In this document: piece after piece, positions 10,072 to 20,413 of the stretch
Numbering within the stretch: position 1 is the stretch's first letter
Layout of the letters: each line of letters begins with the position of its first letter
From: Paramoeba atlantica
Lineage: Eukaryota; Discosea
Assembly: GCA_977017575.1 (NCBI GenBank)
Contig: CDRNVI010000003.1
Location: 248,001-312,000, forward strand
Length of the DNA: 64,000 nt
Reading direction: 5' to 3'
Program-made: the position numbers and the translations under genes
The notes under the pieces: generated by a model
Seen by the model: the letters and a program-made list of their open reading frames with translations, nothing else
What the model was told of the DNA's origin: nothing
The model's database searches: none

Positions 10072-10504
10072 AGAAGAACAAGAAGAAGACAGAAGAAGAC
10101 ACGTAGGGCTCTGCAGCGCCAACCGTTAGGGTAGAGTCTCAGGCCACCGACCTTCATCGTCTTGCTACCCCCTTCCCAGACGGCACTCGACGCCTTGCGG
10201 CCCGAGAACGGCTACCCAACCGTAGCTACCAGGACGGGCGTCCAACCCGTTGCATCGTGTAGGCTGTGTCTCAAGCCTCCTTTGCGTAAGCAGCTCGCAA
10301 TTTAGCGGCTGCGCTAGAGCCTGGTTCAGCTCGGCGGGTCCGGGTCGGTTCTCCAGGGGAGCGGGGTTGAGTGTGGGCCTTGAAGGCACTCCTGATCGCT
10401 TTCCCTTTGTAGTGAGGCCGCCAGGTTGCAAGTTTTGTCGATAGCGGGAATCGAACCAACAACCTGCAGGTTGTAAGGCCCACCGTCTACCAACTACGGT
10501 CTAC
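10072..10504 (-). mobile_element. tRNA-derived SINE
   Basis: Read on the minus strand it begins at 10504 with a tRNA-like head. The box A region TAGTTGGTAGACGG is at 10483-10496 and a perfect box B, GGTTCGATTCC, at 10448-10458, together the two internal promoter elements of RNA polymerase III. A GC-rich unrelated body of about 330 bases follows, and the unit ends in a (CTT)n-rich tail at 10072-10100. TTTGTAAGA stands on both sides (10063-10071 and 10505-10513), a target-site duplication as expected for LINE-driven insertion. The acceptor stem does not pair, so it is not a working tRNA gene. The anticodon region contains a palindrome around CCTGCAGG and gives no clear tRNA identity. Confidence 0.7.
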
Positions 10505-10689
10505 TTTGTAAGAGCGTCTTCTAATTTTTGGACTACGGCAGGTTCGTGGAGCGCTGCCTAAAACACTATCGCCCAAGACTAGAGAGGGTTGTTGTGGAAA
10601 GTCTTAAAGTTATACGATCTGCAATCCCTGGTGAATCTGACTAACTTCTCGCAGTGGGATGTCAGAGATCTCTCGTGGTAAGACAAATG

Positions 10690-11165
10690 TACAATTGCGG
10701 TGGTTGTAGAACTACCTCTCTACCCTCGATTATTGAAAAAAAAGTGAACAAAAACAGTGAAAATATAAAGAGGAACACAGTAATAACCCCCCCATAGCGA
10801 ATAGTCATTCCCCTCTTTTTTTCGTACAGCGAGGCTTAGGGGGGTTGCGATACCACTTTCTCGTTCAAAATTTTGAGATCTGCACGTTTCCGCTGTTTTC
10901 AGACCTCTTTACAAATAAAAAATAAAAACACATTTTCTGAATCATTTTTTTCAGAGTCATTCCAATATTACCCGAAAAATAACATGTTCGGCGGCCAGGC
11001 GGGAGAAGGGGATCAATATGAAAATGGCGTCACAGCTCCTCGCTAGGGGAACGAGACCTCTCGTTTGCAACAAAAATGAGCAAAAACAGATAAACAACAA
11101 AAATCAGCTCAAATGGACACTTGGCTGAAAAGTTAGAGGGGGGTGACTTTTCGCTGTGGGGGATT
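10690..11165. mobile_element. Repeat C (reversed) with an internally deleted Tc1/mariner
   Basis: 10690-10785 is the reverse complement of the end of repeat C (matching 4706-4800). Next to its TA, at 10786, begins a 380-base element whose outer 100-150 bases match the 5' end of Tc1/mariner copy 2 (the block CCACTTTCTCGTTCAAAATT followed by GAGATCTG). Its other end matches the shared 3' end (AAAATCAGCTCAAATGGACA). No transposase remains. It sits at the same TA, in the same orientation relative to repeat C, as copy 2. Beyond 11165 only about eight bases of the expected flank persist. It is a MITE-like deletion derivative. Confidence 0.7.
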
Positions 11166-11509
11166 TATAATGAACCGTGTTCCGGGTTATTGTGCCCCCT
11201 GCACAATAACTGGCTCTAGGCACAATAACTAAATATTGGAAAAAGCCAGGGTTCGCGGAAACTTTTTTATACCGTTACACCCCCCTGACTTAGCCTCATA
11301 AAAACGGGCAAAAAACGGGATTTGAGGCTAGGTCAGGGGGGAGAACCGATTTTTTAACCCCCCCCAGACTTAGCCTCAAATCCCGATCACTTCAATTTCT
11401 TTGTAGAAAAAAAATTAAATTACCAATTCAAGGTACTGTTGGTATGAGTATTAGAAAAAGGAATATATCAGAATTCGCTTTACGAATATTCAGTAGAAAG
11501 TATATGTTA
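11166..11509. repeat. C-rich hairpin remnants
   Basis: 11271-11347 is an imperfect palindrome: CACCCCCCTGACTTAGCCTC on one arm and GAGGCTAGGTCAGGGGGG on the other. A third arm-like copy, CCCCCCCAGACTTAGCCTCA, follows at about 11360-11380. Such C-rich arms resemble the ends of other TA-flanked small elements in this window. CACAATAACT also occurs twice near 11200-11235. No coding frame is seen. Confidence 0.5.
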
Positions 11510-11978
11510 CAGGGGTCCGAAAAACTTTTAAAGTTTTATTTATAGCAAAAAAAATATAGTACTATATTGATGCTATAAGTACTTCAAAAACTTCAAAAAC
11601 TATAAATAAATAGGCAACCATTTTCGGCCTTCGGACTGGTACTTCGCTCGTCAGGTGGTCTATGGCAGGGAATGATCAAAGGTCAAGAGGGTTATGTCAG
11701 ACATTTTTTTCAAAAGCCTATCTTCTTTGCTGCGGATGCACATCAAAACGGGTTGCAGCTTGACAAATATCCTCTATAGACAAAAAAACATTTATGTTTG
11801 AGGCAAGAAATCACTAAGGAATACTTTATTACACAGAAGAAAATATTTAAAATGTTATCTGTCACTATTCAATTGTCGAAATCTCTAGGTGAAAAATACA
11901 GTTTAATATATAGCATGAAATAAAATATAGTACTATAAAGTACTATATTTATAGTTTTTGAAGTTTTTCGGACCCCTG
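11510..11978. mobile_element. MITE-like element with long inverted ends
   Basis: The left end CAGGGGTCCGAAAAACTT at 11510 and the right end AAGTTTTTCGGACCCCTG ending at 11978 are perfect 18-base inverted repeats. Looser pairing extends inwards (ATATAGTACTATA on both sides). The left flank is TA; the right flank reads CT, so the duplication is not perfect. There is no coding frame in the 469 bases. It abuts the left end of the tyrosine-recombinase fossil. Confidence 0.7.
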
Positions 11979-12505
11979 CTTATTTCCTAAACAGAATTTG
12001 ATATTTTTGAAGACTTTCAAAGGCTCTCCTAACGGCTCGATGGTCCCGTGTTCGGTAAATGGCATAGAAAAACTCCTCAATTTATCAAGTGCTAATTCCT
12101 ATTTGTTTCCCCGTTGTATTAGGACACATTTCGGTAAAGCACTTCAGGACGCCTCGCGTTTGTTCGACTGGCCTCCGGGGCTGGTATTTTCACCTCAATG
12201 TCTGCGCCATACTGGTCATACCGCTAGGTTACAATACGCTAGCGACGCCGTTGGAGCGGCACTTTCTAGGACAAGCGAATCTACTTTGAAGCATTATGTT
12301 GGGCCCAACAGCTGCCCGAAACGAAGGCAGTCTTGTTCGAAATGATGCAATTCCAAAATCTGGTACCAGTAGTATTGTTGATTGGGGCGCCTCACGGTTC
12401 AAAAACTTATGAAAGGTGTAGCTCGTGTTACTCTAGATTACAGCCAGCTAAAAATGGCTACCTAAAATGAAGTATTTTCTTAAATTTAAAACAAGTTTAA
12501 TATTA

Positions 12506-14063
12506 CAGGGGTGAAAACCTCGTGGTGGGAGGGTCTAAAATTCGTAAAAATTATCCAATTTTGGAAAGTAATAGCGCATTCGAGAGCTCGCACAGAGTTG
12601 TATGTTTTAGCACTATTTACGGCCTGTGACTCAACATGAAACGATGAGACAAAAAAAATCATGATTTTTTTTCTTGCCCAAATTTACGTTTTTTCAGTTT
12701 TTAGCTGTTTTTCAGTCAATATTAGCACTATATGCCCCAGAAACGGATTCGTTCCCGAACCTCACGTGGTGTACTCAGCGACAGGTCCTATTCCTCCCCC
12801 GCACGGGTGATACCAAGTCACCGTATGCTTCTTGTCTCAGATTATCTTGAGACAGGGTCCTATTCTCGGACAGCCCAAAACTTCGGCGTCCACGAAAATA
12901 CAGTAAAACGTCTTGTGATACGCTATGAGAACACTGGAGACGTGGAAAGCTCTCCTATTTCACGCCCATCTCCTGTCAGTACCCCTGCGCTGCACGAAGC
13001 AGCTATCCGCCTCATTGATGAGGGATACCGTGACCTCCCGTACGGGATTGAGAACTGGTGTGCACTCCATAGAGTTGTGCTTTCTCTTGGATTTCAGTGT
13101 TCAAGACCAACTTTGGTTAACGCCATGAAGAGCCATGGTATGATCATGCGAACTTTAAAAAGAAAGCCCGCACTGACCGATGAACACAAGAGGAAACGAG
13201 TGCATTTTTGTTCTGAGATGCTCACTTGATCAGATACCCAACTGAGACAAATTGTTTTCTGCGATGAGAAGAAGTTCACTTGCGGTAGGGGACGAAACAA
13301 AATTACTTACCTTTGCCGGAAGACTGACCCCGCCAAGGAACAGCAGGGAGAGCTAGAACCTTGGTATGGAGGGAACGGCGTCATGGTGTGGATGGGGGTC
13401 AGTTTAAATCATGGATTTCATCTACACATTTTTCCCTCCCACGACCCTTCCGGCCGAAAAGTAACTGTAACAGGGGATGTTTTCAATGACGCCATGAAGA
13501 AGCGCAAAGGACTTTTAAATTATTTGAGGCGCCACCCATCTGGGGTCGTTGCAATGGATAATTGTCCTGTTCATAATTCTGCGCGAACAACCTTTCGCAA
13601 CGAAGGTATTAATGTACTCTCTTGGCCTGCAAAATCCCCCGATTTAAACACCGTTGAAAACCTTTGGGGGACCATGGACAGGATCAAAAATGATCTTCGA
13701 CCCAAGAATCGGGCTGAATTAGTATCGGCCATTGAGACAGCGTTCGAAAGATTACAATCAGAACGCAAGCAAGAATGTATTAACACGATGAGCAGTTTCC
13801 GCAAGCGTTGTCGCATCGCTATTGAGCGAAACGGGTCTTCCTGTGGGTATTAAGGGTAATTTTTGACCATTTTTTACAGTTTTTCAAATTTGCAAATCGT
13901 GTTTTTGACCCTTCCATCAAAGGGGGGTACCCCCCTAACCCCCGCAAACTGCCTATCTTAAAACATACAACTCTGCGAGAGCTCTCGAACGCGCTATTAT
14001 TTTCCAAAATTGGACAAATTTTACGAATTTTAGACCCCCCCCACCATGGGATTTTCACCCCTG
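12506..14063 (+). mobile_element. Tc1/mariner transposon with about 105-base inverted ends (DD32E spacing)
   Basis: Inverted ends of about 105 bases (12506-12612 and 13960-14063) begin CAGGGGTGAAAA and match at roughly nine positions in ten. TA flanks both ends (12504-12505 and 14064-14065). The element holds one transposase gene. It is inserted in the VIPER-like fossil and is the best preserved autonomous-type Tc1/mariner here. It belongs to a different lineage from the DD35E copies and from the DD34E copy at 24.4 kb. Confidence 0.9.
12732..13853 (+). pseudogene. Tc1/mariner transposase, one in-frame TGA
   Basis: It starts at ATG 12732 with 373 codons, reading in one frame except for a TGA at 13227-13229. 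The N-terminal helix-turn-helix lies at about residues 35-65 (YSRTAQNFGVHENTVKRL). The catalytic residues are Asp in VFCDEKKF, Asp in VAMDNCPVH, and Glu in LNTVENLWG. I count 32 residues between the second Asp and the Glu, so the signature is DD32E, unlike the classical DD34E and DD34D groups. The stop follows RVHFCSEMLT, where related proteins often have Trp, so a single TGG-to-TGA change may be the only lesion. No host gene uses TGA as sense, so recoding is unlikely. Confidence 0.85.
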
Positions 14064-15957
14064 TATGTGCCTCGGTACGGGAAATACGACACATGTTTTA
14101 TCTTTTTTCCACCAATTAAAAGAAGAAATTGTCACAATTCAATTTTCATTACTAATATAATTTCTACAGATAATTCACATTATACTGCTGTAATTCAGCA
14201 TGGATAAGAAAGATACACCGTTATATTCACGCACGGTGACTCACAATTGCACGAAAATATTCAAAGGAATAATATGTGGGGCCAACGTGCCTTTGGCCGA
14301 GCTGGTGAACGTTGGAGGTGCTATTTTTTATAGAGGAAAGACGCTTGTAGATACACCATACGTGAGATTAGCTTTGCAGCTCTTTAATAAAGACCCTATA
14401 CAAGATCAAGAAGTTGAAAAAATTCTTCAGGAAACACCCACCTTGCAGAAGACACGCTGGAACAAACACATTGAATATTTGCTTGATTGCGGTGCCTTAG
14501 AGCCTTTAGCTCAGAATGGTGGGGAAAATTTTACTCCGTTTCTCGCAACATACATGGCTGTACAAAAAATGGAAGGGAAAGCTCGAGCAATACTTGATAT
14601 GAGAAAGTTGAATGCAGCGACTCAATGCACTGGAGTCCCGTTTTCGGTTCTTGGAGTGAACCAGTTTTTTGACGAGATTAGAAAACTACAATTTGCAAAA
14701 TACCGTCTTCGCGCGATTCATGCAGATATTCGTAATGCATATTATCAGATTTCAATTGGACCTGAGCTAGGCAAAAGGTGTTGCATAAAGCATTGTAACA
14801 AAATTTTGCAGTGCACCGTGCTTCCCATGGGGTTTGTGAATTCTTGTGGTATATGCCAGTCCATTGTCTGGGGAGTACTACTCAACTTGACAGATGCAGT
14901 TCGAAAATCGGTGTACACATGTGATGGAGCTCCAGCATGTATTGCGCTCGAAACTGGGGGTGCCATATTCCTAGTGTATGATAGCATTCTTCTTTTCGTG
15001 CCACGTACCCAGCAAGACGAGTGGAAACGATTAATTCAACGTAATTTTGAAAGATTGGCTCGTATGAAACTAAAATATCTGCAGCTAGAGGCAATAGATT
15101 CTGAATTTACCTATTGTGGAATCAGAATGAGGCTTACTTCACAGGGTATCGAATGGACTTTAGACCCCTCTACTCTCACAATGTAGAAAACCATGGCTGA
15201 AGCATACCTTCCATATACTCCGAGGTCCTTCTTCTCTCTCCTTGGATATTACAGATTTGCAGCTGCTGTTGCAGAATTCGATCGTTCTAAGTTAGGCCGA
15301 GCTTTAAAAATACAAAGTTCTCTTGGTAGGGTCACGGAATGGGACTTCGCTTTGCCAGAATTAGAAGTTGGAATTCAACTTGTTCGAAGAATGATTGCAA
15401 ATTTGTCTATCAAGTGGCTACATCCTCGATCTCACTTGAGTGTATCGTCTTTGAAGACCGTATATATTGCCGTAGACGCAACGCCCTCAAGATGGGCTAT
15501 TAAGGGATTAAAAGCTTCACATTCTATCATCGACTTCGATAATTTTAGATCGCGGGGAGACTCATCTGAGAACGAATATGATATTGCAATAGCAGAAACC
15601 TTGGCGTTGGAATCGGGAATACGAGTCGGAAAAAGTCAGCAAGCTGAAACAATGTACATGATGAGCGATAACGTGGCTGCCGGACGAGCCGTGGACAAAA
15701 AGTATAGCCCTGTCGCAGACATCGACGTTATTATACAACGTATTGCTACTTTACTTGGTACTTCAACAGTAATCATAGTCGACACTCCTTCGGAGGGGAA
15801 CGTTGCTGATATTTACACCCGCCCAAATAGAGAGACTACCCAATTAGAGAAAAACTATCGAGAAGCGTGCTCCTTGGAAAGGTTAGAACGTGCAGAAAGA
15901 TATTGGATAGATACGGCCAAGACTTTTTGTCCGCGCATGTGCAATAACAAAGGCTAA

Positions 15958-16255
15958 GAGGGCAGTTACTTATAATATGTTATAAATGTGTTATCATAAT
16001 ATGTTGATAATAAAGTAATGTTAATAATATGTTATAAATTATTGTTAGTTTAAGAATCTTATAAAGTGCGTTTTCGATGCCTTTAAACCATCGTTTTTCT
16101 CGCTATCTCATAAAGGCGAACTTACACATTTGCAGCGCAGACACTCGGCGGTGATAGAATCTTCTAGGCACGTACTGGAGGACACTTTATCATCTCATAG
16201 AATCTGTGTTACCGTAAAGCCGGAGAAGGGGTAACAAAATTTCACTTACTACATA
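15958..16255. other. Gap between the retroelement fossil and the pogo-type transposon
   Basis: The first 80 bases carry short degenerate repeats of ATATGTTATAAAT type. The rest has no recognisable feature. It may include the untranslated end of the retroelement. Confidence 0.4.
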
Positions 16256-16729
16256 CTGTCCCCCCCCACTTATGCGCAACGGTTTGACACGGCTACTTAA
16301 GCGCAATATTTGAGGCATTTTAATATTGAGGCATTTTTTTTAGAGGATTTTTTTATACTTGGTCATTTTATGGGTAGTTTATATCGCTTTATATTTTTTT
16401 ATGGCATGTACGATTTTTTGTTCATCGACTCATTACACTCTGGCTAGCTTTTTTTTATTTCTTTGGTTTTTTTACATTATGGTTCTCTCTCCACCTTCAG
16501 CTCAATCCTCAGAAGAGAATGTCACCCCCCTATTCAACCCCCTTCATTGCGCTCCCCACCTTCAGCTCAATCCTCAGCACAAACTAGAAAATTGACTGAC
16601 TGGGTACGGATACAGGAGCCACATCCCCGTATCGGTCTATTGGCGAACTGTCATGTCGCGTCAGCTCCAGCAGCACCATCGCTTCCAAGTACTCCAGAAG
16701 TTCGCCCCACTTCGCAGCGTAGTTTGACA

Positions 16730-18367
16730 ATGCAAGAGAAGGTTTCGATTTGTAGATCTTCTTGCTCAAACAAAAAGCTTGAAAAAAAGTATGGGACCGC
16801 GTTATCGACCATTACAAGGATTCGAAAGAATGGTGTACAACACTATCAGAAGCATTTGAATCGAGGTGGTGCATCAAGGAAAAGAGAACGTGGTTTCAAC
16901 GCAGAGCGCCAGGGCGCTATGGAATTAGTTCATAGGGATTTACTGGCGTTGCAAAACGGCATGTTTCATATTTCAAAAGATCACGTCTTTGATCTAATGA
17001 ATAAACACTCTGTTTTTCCTGAAGAAGTGACGGAACGGAGACGTGAACTTGTCTACCAACACTTCAGATATGTGTTCGGATGGACTTGGCAGAGATTTGG
17101 GAGAATGCCTTATGTTGCACCAACAGACACCTCTCGGCGCATACATGGATGGTCCCGTCAGTTCTTTGCACAACATAGTATTCGCAAATACTCGTATGTC
17201 TTCTTCGGAGATGAAACCGCAGTATTTGTGGATGGCGAAATACGTGGTATTTCGCTTGCGCAAATTGGAACGAAAACTCCCAAAATTGCTGAAACTAACG
17301 GTAAAGAAACCGTAACTGTTTTCTTGGCAGGCTTATTTGATGTTAATTCTAAAAGCGTTGTGCCACTGCCACCCGCGATTGTCTTCGAATCGAAGGCTAA
17401 ATCGCAGACTTCATCTCGTATTCTCTCTGAGGCTACTCCTGCTTCCACTGGATTATCGAACGCAGTGTACGTTTTTGTATCGGACTCAGGATGGGTCAAA
17501 AAAGATATATTCTCTGAAATTCTACAACGGTACATGGGAAGTTTTAATGACTCCTGTTTACCTACCGCTATCGTAGTCGATGATTTTACGGCTCATCGAA
17601 TCAGTGATCTACCGACGAATTGCGATATGCACCGCGTTCCAGGGGGTTGTACTCATTTGATTCAAGTACATGATCATCTGTTCATTAATCTTCACTTTAA
17701 AAGATGCTACAAAAATCTTCTTAGTACATAGCGCTCTAATGCTCAGACATACGAAAACGTTTCACGACAACGCGTAATACAATTGGTAGGGGAGGCGCAC
17801 GCAAAAACTTGGTCAACATATACGACACAGATTTCAGATGTAGCGAAGAGATTTTTGTTTGATCCAATGTCTGTATATCCGTGGAACGGAACTGATCGAA
17901 GTCCTTCCAACAGTGAATTACTTGAAAACTCCCATGATTTACCTGTCCGAGTAAATTCTAATGCTTCCACGAAACATCCGAGCAATGTAGCTGCGAACTT
18001 TGATACTACCGGTCGTACCCACGAAAATCCTGTTATACCCACGAAAATACCCACGAAAATACAAGCAAAGATGCCGATAAAGGTTCCAATAAAGACTTCA
18101 GTCAAGAGTCCCATCAAGGCCCGTTTAATAGTTTCGCCACCTGTGATTGCTAACAAGGACGCGAAAGATGGTACCATACTTATCACTGCTCGTGGAAACG
18201 ATTTATCTTCCTTCCCAGAAGCTCATGACGTAGATCGTGATGCAGACACGTCAACTCCTCCTCCGGAACAGGAAACACGACGGTGGAAGAGCTATCGACG
18301 GGCGGGCTCGCTAATCCCATCTCCTTGTTTGGTATGGTATGTGTCAGAAGGTTATTTCCCTTTTTAA
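16730..18367 (+). pseudogene. pogo/Tigger-type transposase with an in-frame TAG
   Basis: The first ATG is at 16730 (MQEKVSIC); the frame is open upstream to about 16463 without an ATG. Residues about 1-45 hold a CENP-B/pogo-like helix-turn-helix (KKLEKKYGTALSTITRIRKN). The DDE_1 core has a first Asp in FFGDETAVFVDG (17210), a second in AIVVDDFTAH (about 17580), and a third acidic position in LIQVHDHLFINLHFK, which corresponds to the 'LIQPLDQGV' block of pogo. A TAG at 17729-17731 follows KNLLST; the same frame continues with a tail containing AKTWSTYTT and DVAKRFLFDP, then a Lys/Pro-rich repeat (IPTKIPTKIQAKMPIKV). Whether the TAG marks a true end or a lesion is unclear. Confidence 0.75.
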
Positions 18368-18887
18368 AAGGCTCCATCCAGAACACGGGGTTCTTTTTCT
18401 TGGGCCTTTCGTTGTACAGATGTTACTGGCTCGTGGTACCCTGCCCTGCGCTACTGACCACGGTACAAGAATTCATGCGTGCCTATTGTATACCAACCAT
18501 TTCGTACTTGTGATTGTCCGTGGACATATCATAACTGTGTACGATAGTATGCGGTCGTATTCCCCTCACGCGGCTCGGGACAACATCCATTCTTTTAAGA
18601 CACGTATAGCTGAACTCTTGTGTTTATCTCCGCGAACGTATATCATTTCTTATGTACCCTGCGAGCAACAGGCTCCCGGTGAAAATAATTGTGCTATTCA
18701 CGTCGTGAACAACTTGTACCGTTCTTTGTTCAACAATGACGCGAAAGATGTCTTGACCAGGAAAACGTTGAGCCCGGAGTGGTTTCCTGCGGATGCGGAC
18801 CCTACTTTTTCGGATACCGAGTCGGATGTCAGTGTTATGGTCGAAGAACTTGGGACATTGTGTGTAGAAAAGGAAACTACAGATTGA
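18339..18887 (+). CDS. Ulp1/C48-like cysteine protease encoded by the transposon
   Basis: This is a 182-residue frame overlapping the end of the transposase tail by 29 bases. The order of motifs is that of Ulp1/SENP cysteine proteases: His in TNHFVLVIV, Asp in ITVYDSM, then the oxyanion Gln and nucleophile Cys in CEQQAPGENNCAIHV. The N-terminal part (LFLGPFVVQMLL) could be the helix before the first strand. The C-terminus is acidic. The family cleaves SUMO- or ubiquitin-like proteins. The frame may start upstream through a frame change, since a related-looking stretch (STGGLANPISLFGMV) is in the neighbouring frame, so it may be partial. It lies between the transposase and the right end of the same element, in the same direction. 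Confidence 0.7.
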   Translation: MCQKVISLFKRLHPEHGVLFLGPFVVQMLLARGTLPCATDHGTRIHACLLYTNHFVLVIVRGHIITVYDSMRSYSPHAARDNIHSFKTRIAELLCLSPRTYIISYVPCEQQAPGENNCAIHVVNNLYRSLFNNDAKDVLTRKTLSPEWFPADADPTFSDTESDVSVMVEELGTLCVEKETTD

Positions 18888-19557
18888 GATTATTCGCATT
18901 GAGTATAATTTTATGTCATTTGTACTTAGGGTTTTTTCAGTGCTTTCCTAGTATTCTCCTTGTTTTTCCCCTTTGTAAGCATATTAACACGACTACACTA
19001 CTAACTTTTACAAATTTATGGGCGCCGTGATACTATATTGAGAACGATGTGCTGTTATGATATTACGTTCCGCTGTGTACTACTACAGCCTTCTACTGCA
19101 TCATACGTAAATATACATGGATATACATGTATAAATTTATTACTGCGCCTACAAAAGTTATTAAAAAATAAGTTACAAGCAGTCTCCTTTTTAGAGTAAC
19201 TTCACTTTTAGTCATTTTCTGTTTCTTTTAACGAATCGTAGCTACAATAAGCAAATGCACAGAATCGTCAAACATGTTGCATCCCATCCCATCCCATCCC
19301 CCCCCCCCCCGCACTTACCGAAGACACGAAGGTGAGGAACAGCTTGAAGACAGCACCGATTAGAAGATGACTCACGAAACATAAGTAGACAACATAAATA
19401 CTAAGAAGCACAGATGATATCCATGCCGCGAAGCGGCGCGACTTTTTTTATGTTTTTTTTGTCCGAAATATCTTTTCCCCTTGAGATATTTCTGACCCGG
19501 CTACTTAAGCGCAATTTTCGGCCAAAACCCGGTTGCGCTTAAGTGGGGGGGGGACAG

Positions 19558-20413
19558 TAATATGTAGCATTAGTGCCTTTGTACTCCTTCCACCCCAAAA
19601 GACAACAAATCAGGGGCTGGAAACAATGTCGTTATATCCACGCGGGTATACATAAAACGCCTTTTATGTCCCAAGGGCATAAAATATGCCTTTTCGCTTA
19701 TCCAAAAATTCGGTAGAGTAGAACTGCCATGACCTTTTCTTTGCGTTCGAACTTCAGGTTACCTGTTATTGCAGGGGAATTGAAAGCGAAGGAGGGCGAA
19801 AGGGAAGATGGGTGGAAGGGAAGTCTGTGTGAAGGGGGTGAAGAGGGTGAAAGGGAGTGAAGGATCTCGCATTACACGAATAGGTACTTTTCGATTGAGT
19901 GAGTTGACAGTAAGAAAAAAATGTGCGTAAAGAAAGATAGTAAAAATGCTACTAAACAGTGCAACCGATTCGCAAAATGCAGTCAAAACCAAAAAAATAC
20001 GTTATATCAGCCCAAATGCAAAATTGAATACAAAAAATTCGAACACCGAGAAAAGAATCGCGCATCAACTGCCAATGTGACATCGATTGGTGTTGATATT
20101 TTCAATCAATTTTCAATAAATACAACACTGTAGACACCTGGAGAGATCAGAAAGTTCGAACTCTTAATCAGTTAGATATCAGCCCAAATAACTTAGACAC
20201 GAAAAACATAAACTTTAAAAATATAAAACAATTGCACCAATTTTGACAATTAGCGTTTTTTAAGGCAGGAATAACCCAGTGAAATCAAGCATGCATAAAA
20301 CGAACGGAATAAAAAGGGCAAGAAAATGCATCAAAAAAGCACCTCAAAGAATGAGGCAAGATCAAAAATATTGTACAAATTGTAAACTAGAAATATAAGG
20401 CTAATATATATAT
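19558..20413. other. Gap left of MSH5 with a purine-rich tract
   Basis: No gene is seen. At 19776-19866 the plus strand is almost all purine (GAAGGAGGGCGAAAGGGAAG and similar), so the gene strand carries a pyrimidine-rich tract of about 90 bases. In kinetoplastids such tracts guide trans-splicing, but here the next gene in that direction lies beyond the 10-kb element island. The tract may mark a gene displaced by the elements or a former intergenic signal. 20134-20413 is probably the MSH5 3' untranslated region. Confidence 0.45.

Larger units (their letters stand above)
11998..15957 (+). mobile_element. VIPER/DIRS-like retroelement fossil, broken
   Basis: Parts in order on the plus strand are a tyrosine-recombinase C-terminal fragment (11998-12345, with LRHTGHT and a following KHYVG typical of the family), then reverse transcriptase and RNase H (14200-15957). 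The order recombinase, then RT-RNase H, is that of the kinetoplastid VIPER family. A Tc1/mariner (12506-14063) is inserted between the two parts. The RT-RNase H part is long and shows about one break. The recombinase is only a fragment, and no gag-like part or terminal repeats are recognised. The element as a whole is dead and of moderate age, older than the Tc1/mariner inside it. Confidence 0.75.
16256..19557 (+). mobile_element. pogo-type DNA transposon carrying a Ulp1-like protease
   Basis: The 3302-base element has inverted ends starting CTGTCCCCCCCCACTTA(T/A)GCGCAAC, flanked by TA at 16254-16255 and 19558-19559. Each end also holds a second copy of CTTAAGCGCAA in inverted order, so the ends can fold on themselves. 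A GC-rich hairpin (CCGCGAAGCGGCGC) lies near the right end at about 19425. It encodes a pogo/Tigger-type transposase (16730-18367) and, overlapping in another frame, a Ulp1-like cysteine protease (18339-18887). A protease is not a usual part of pogo elements. No capsid or envelope gene is seen. Elements at 55176-55267 and perhaps 539 and 42018 share its type of ends. Confidence 0.8.

Noticed and set aside
10441-10504. A tRNA gene
   Set aside because: The boxes are good but the acceptor stem does not pair and the unit has a body, tail and target duplications, which fits a SINE head instead.
3966-13229. TGA at positions where related transposases have Trp, suggesting UGA is read as Trp or that stops are reassigned
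   Set aside because: Host genes (phosphatase, cytochrome b5, histidine methyltransferase) end in TGA and none contains an in-frame TAA, TAG or TGA, so the stops are decay, not recoding.
19921-20133. 70-codon plus-strand frame left of MSH5
   Set aside because: Lys/Asn-rich composition expected from AT-rich DNA, no motif, opposite strand.
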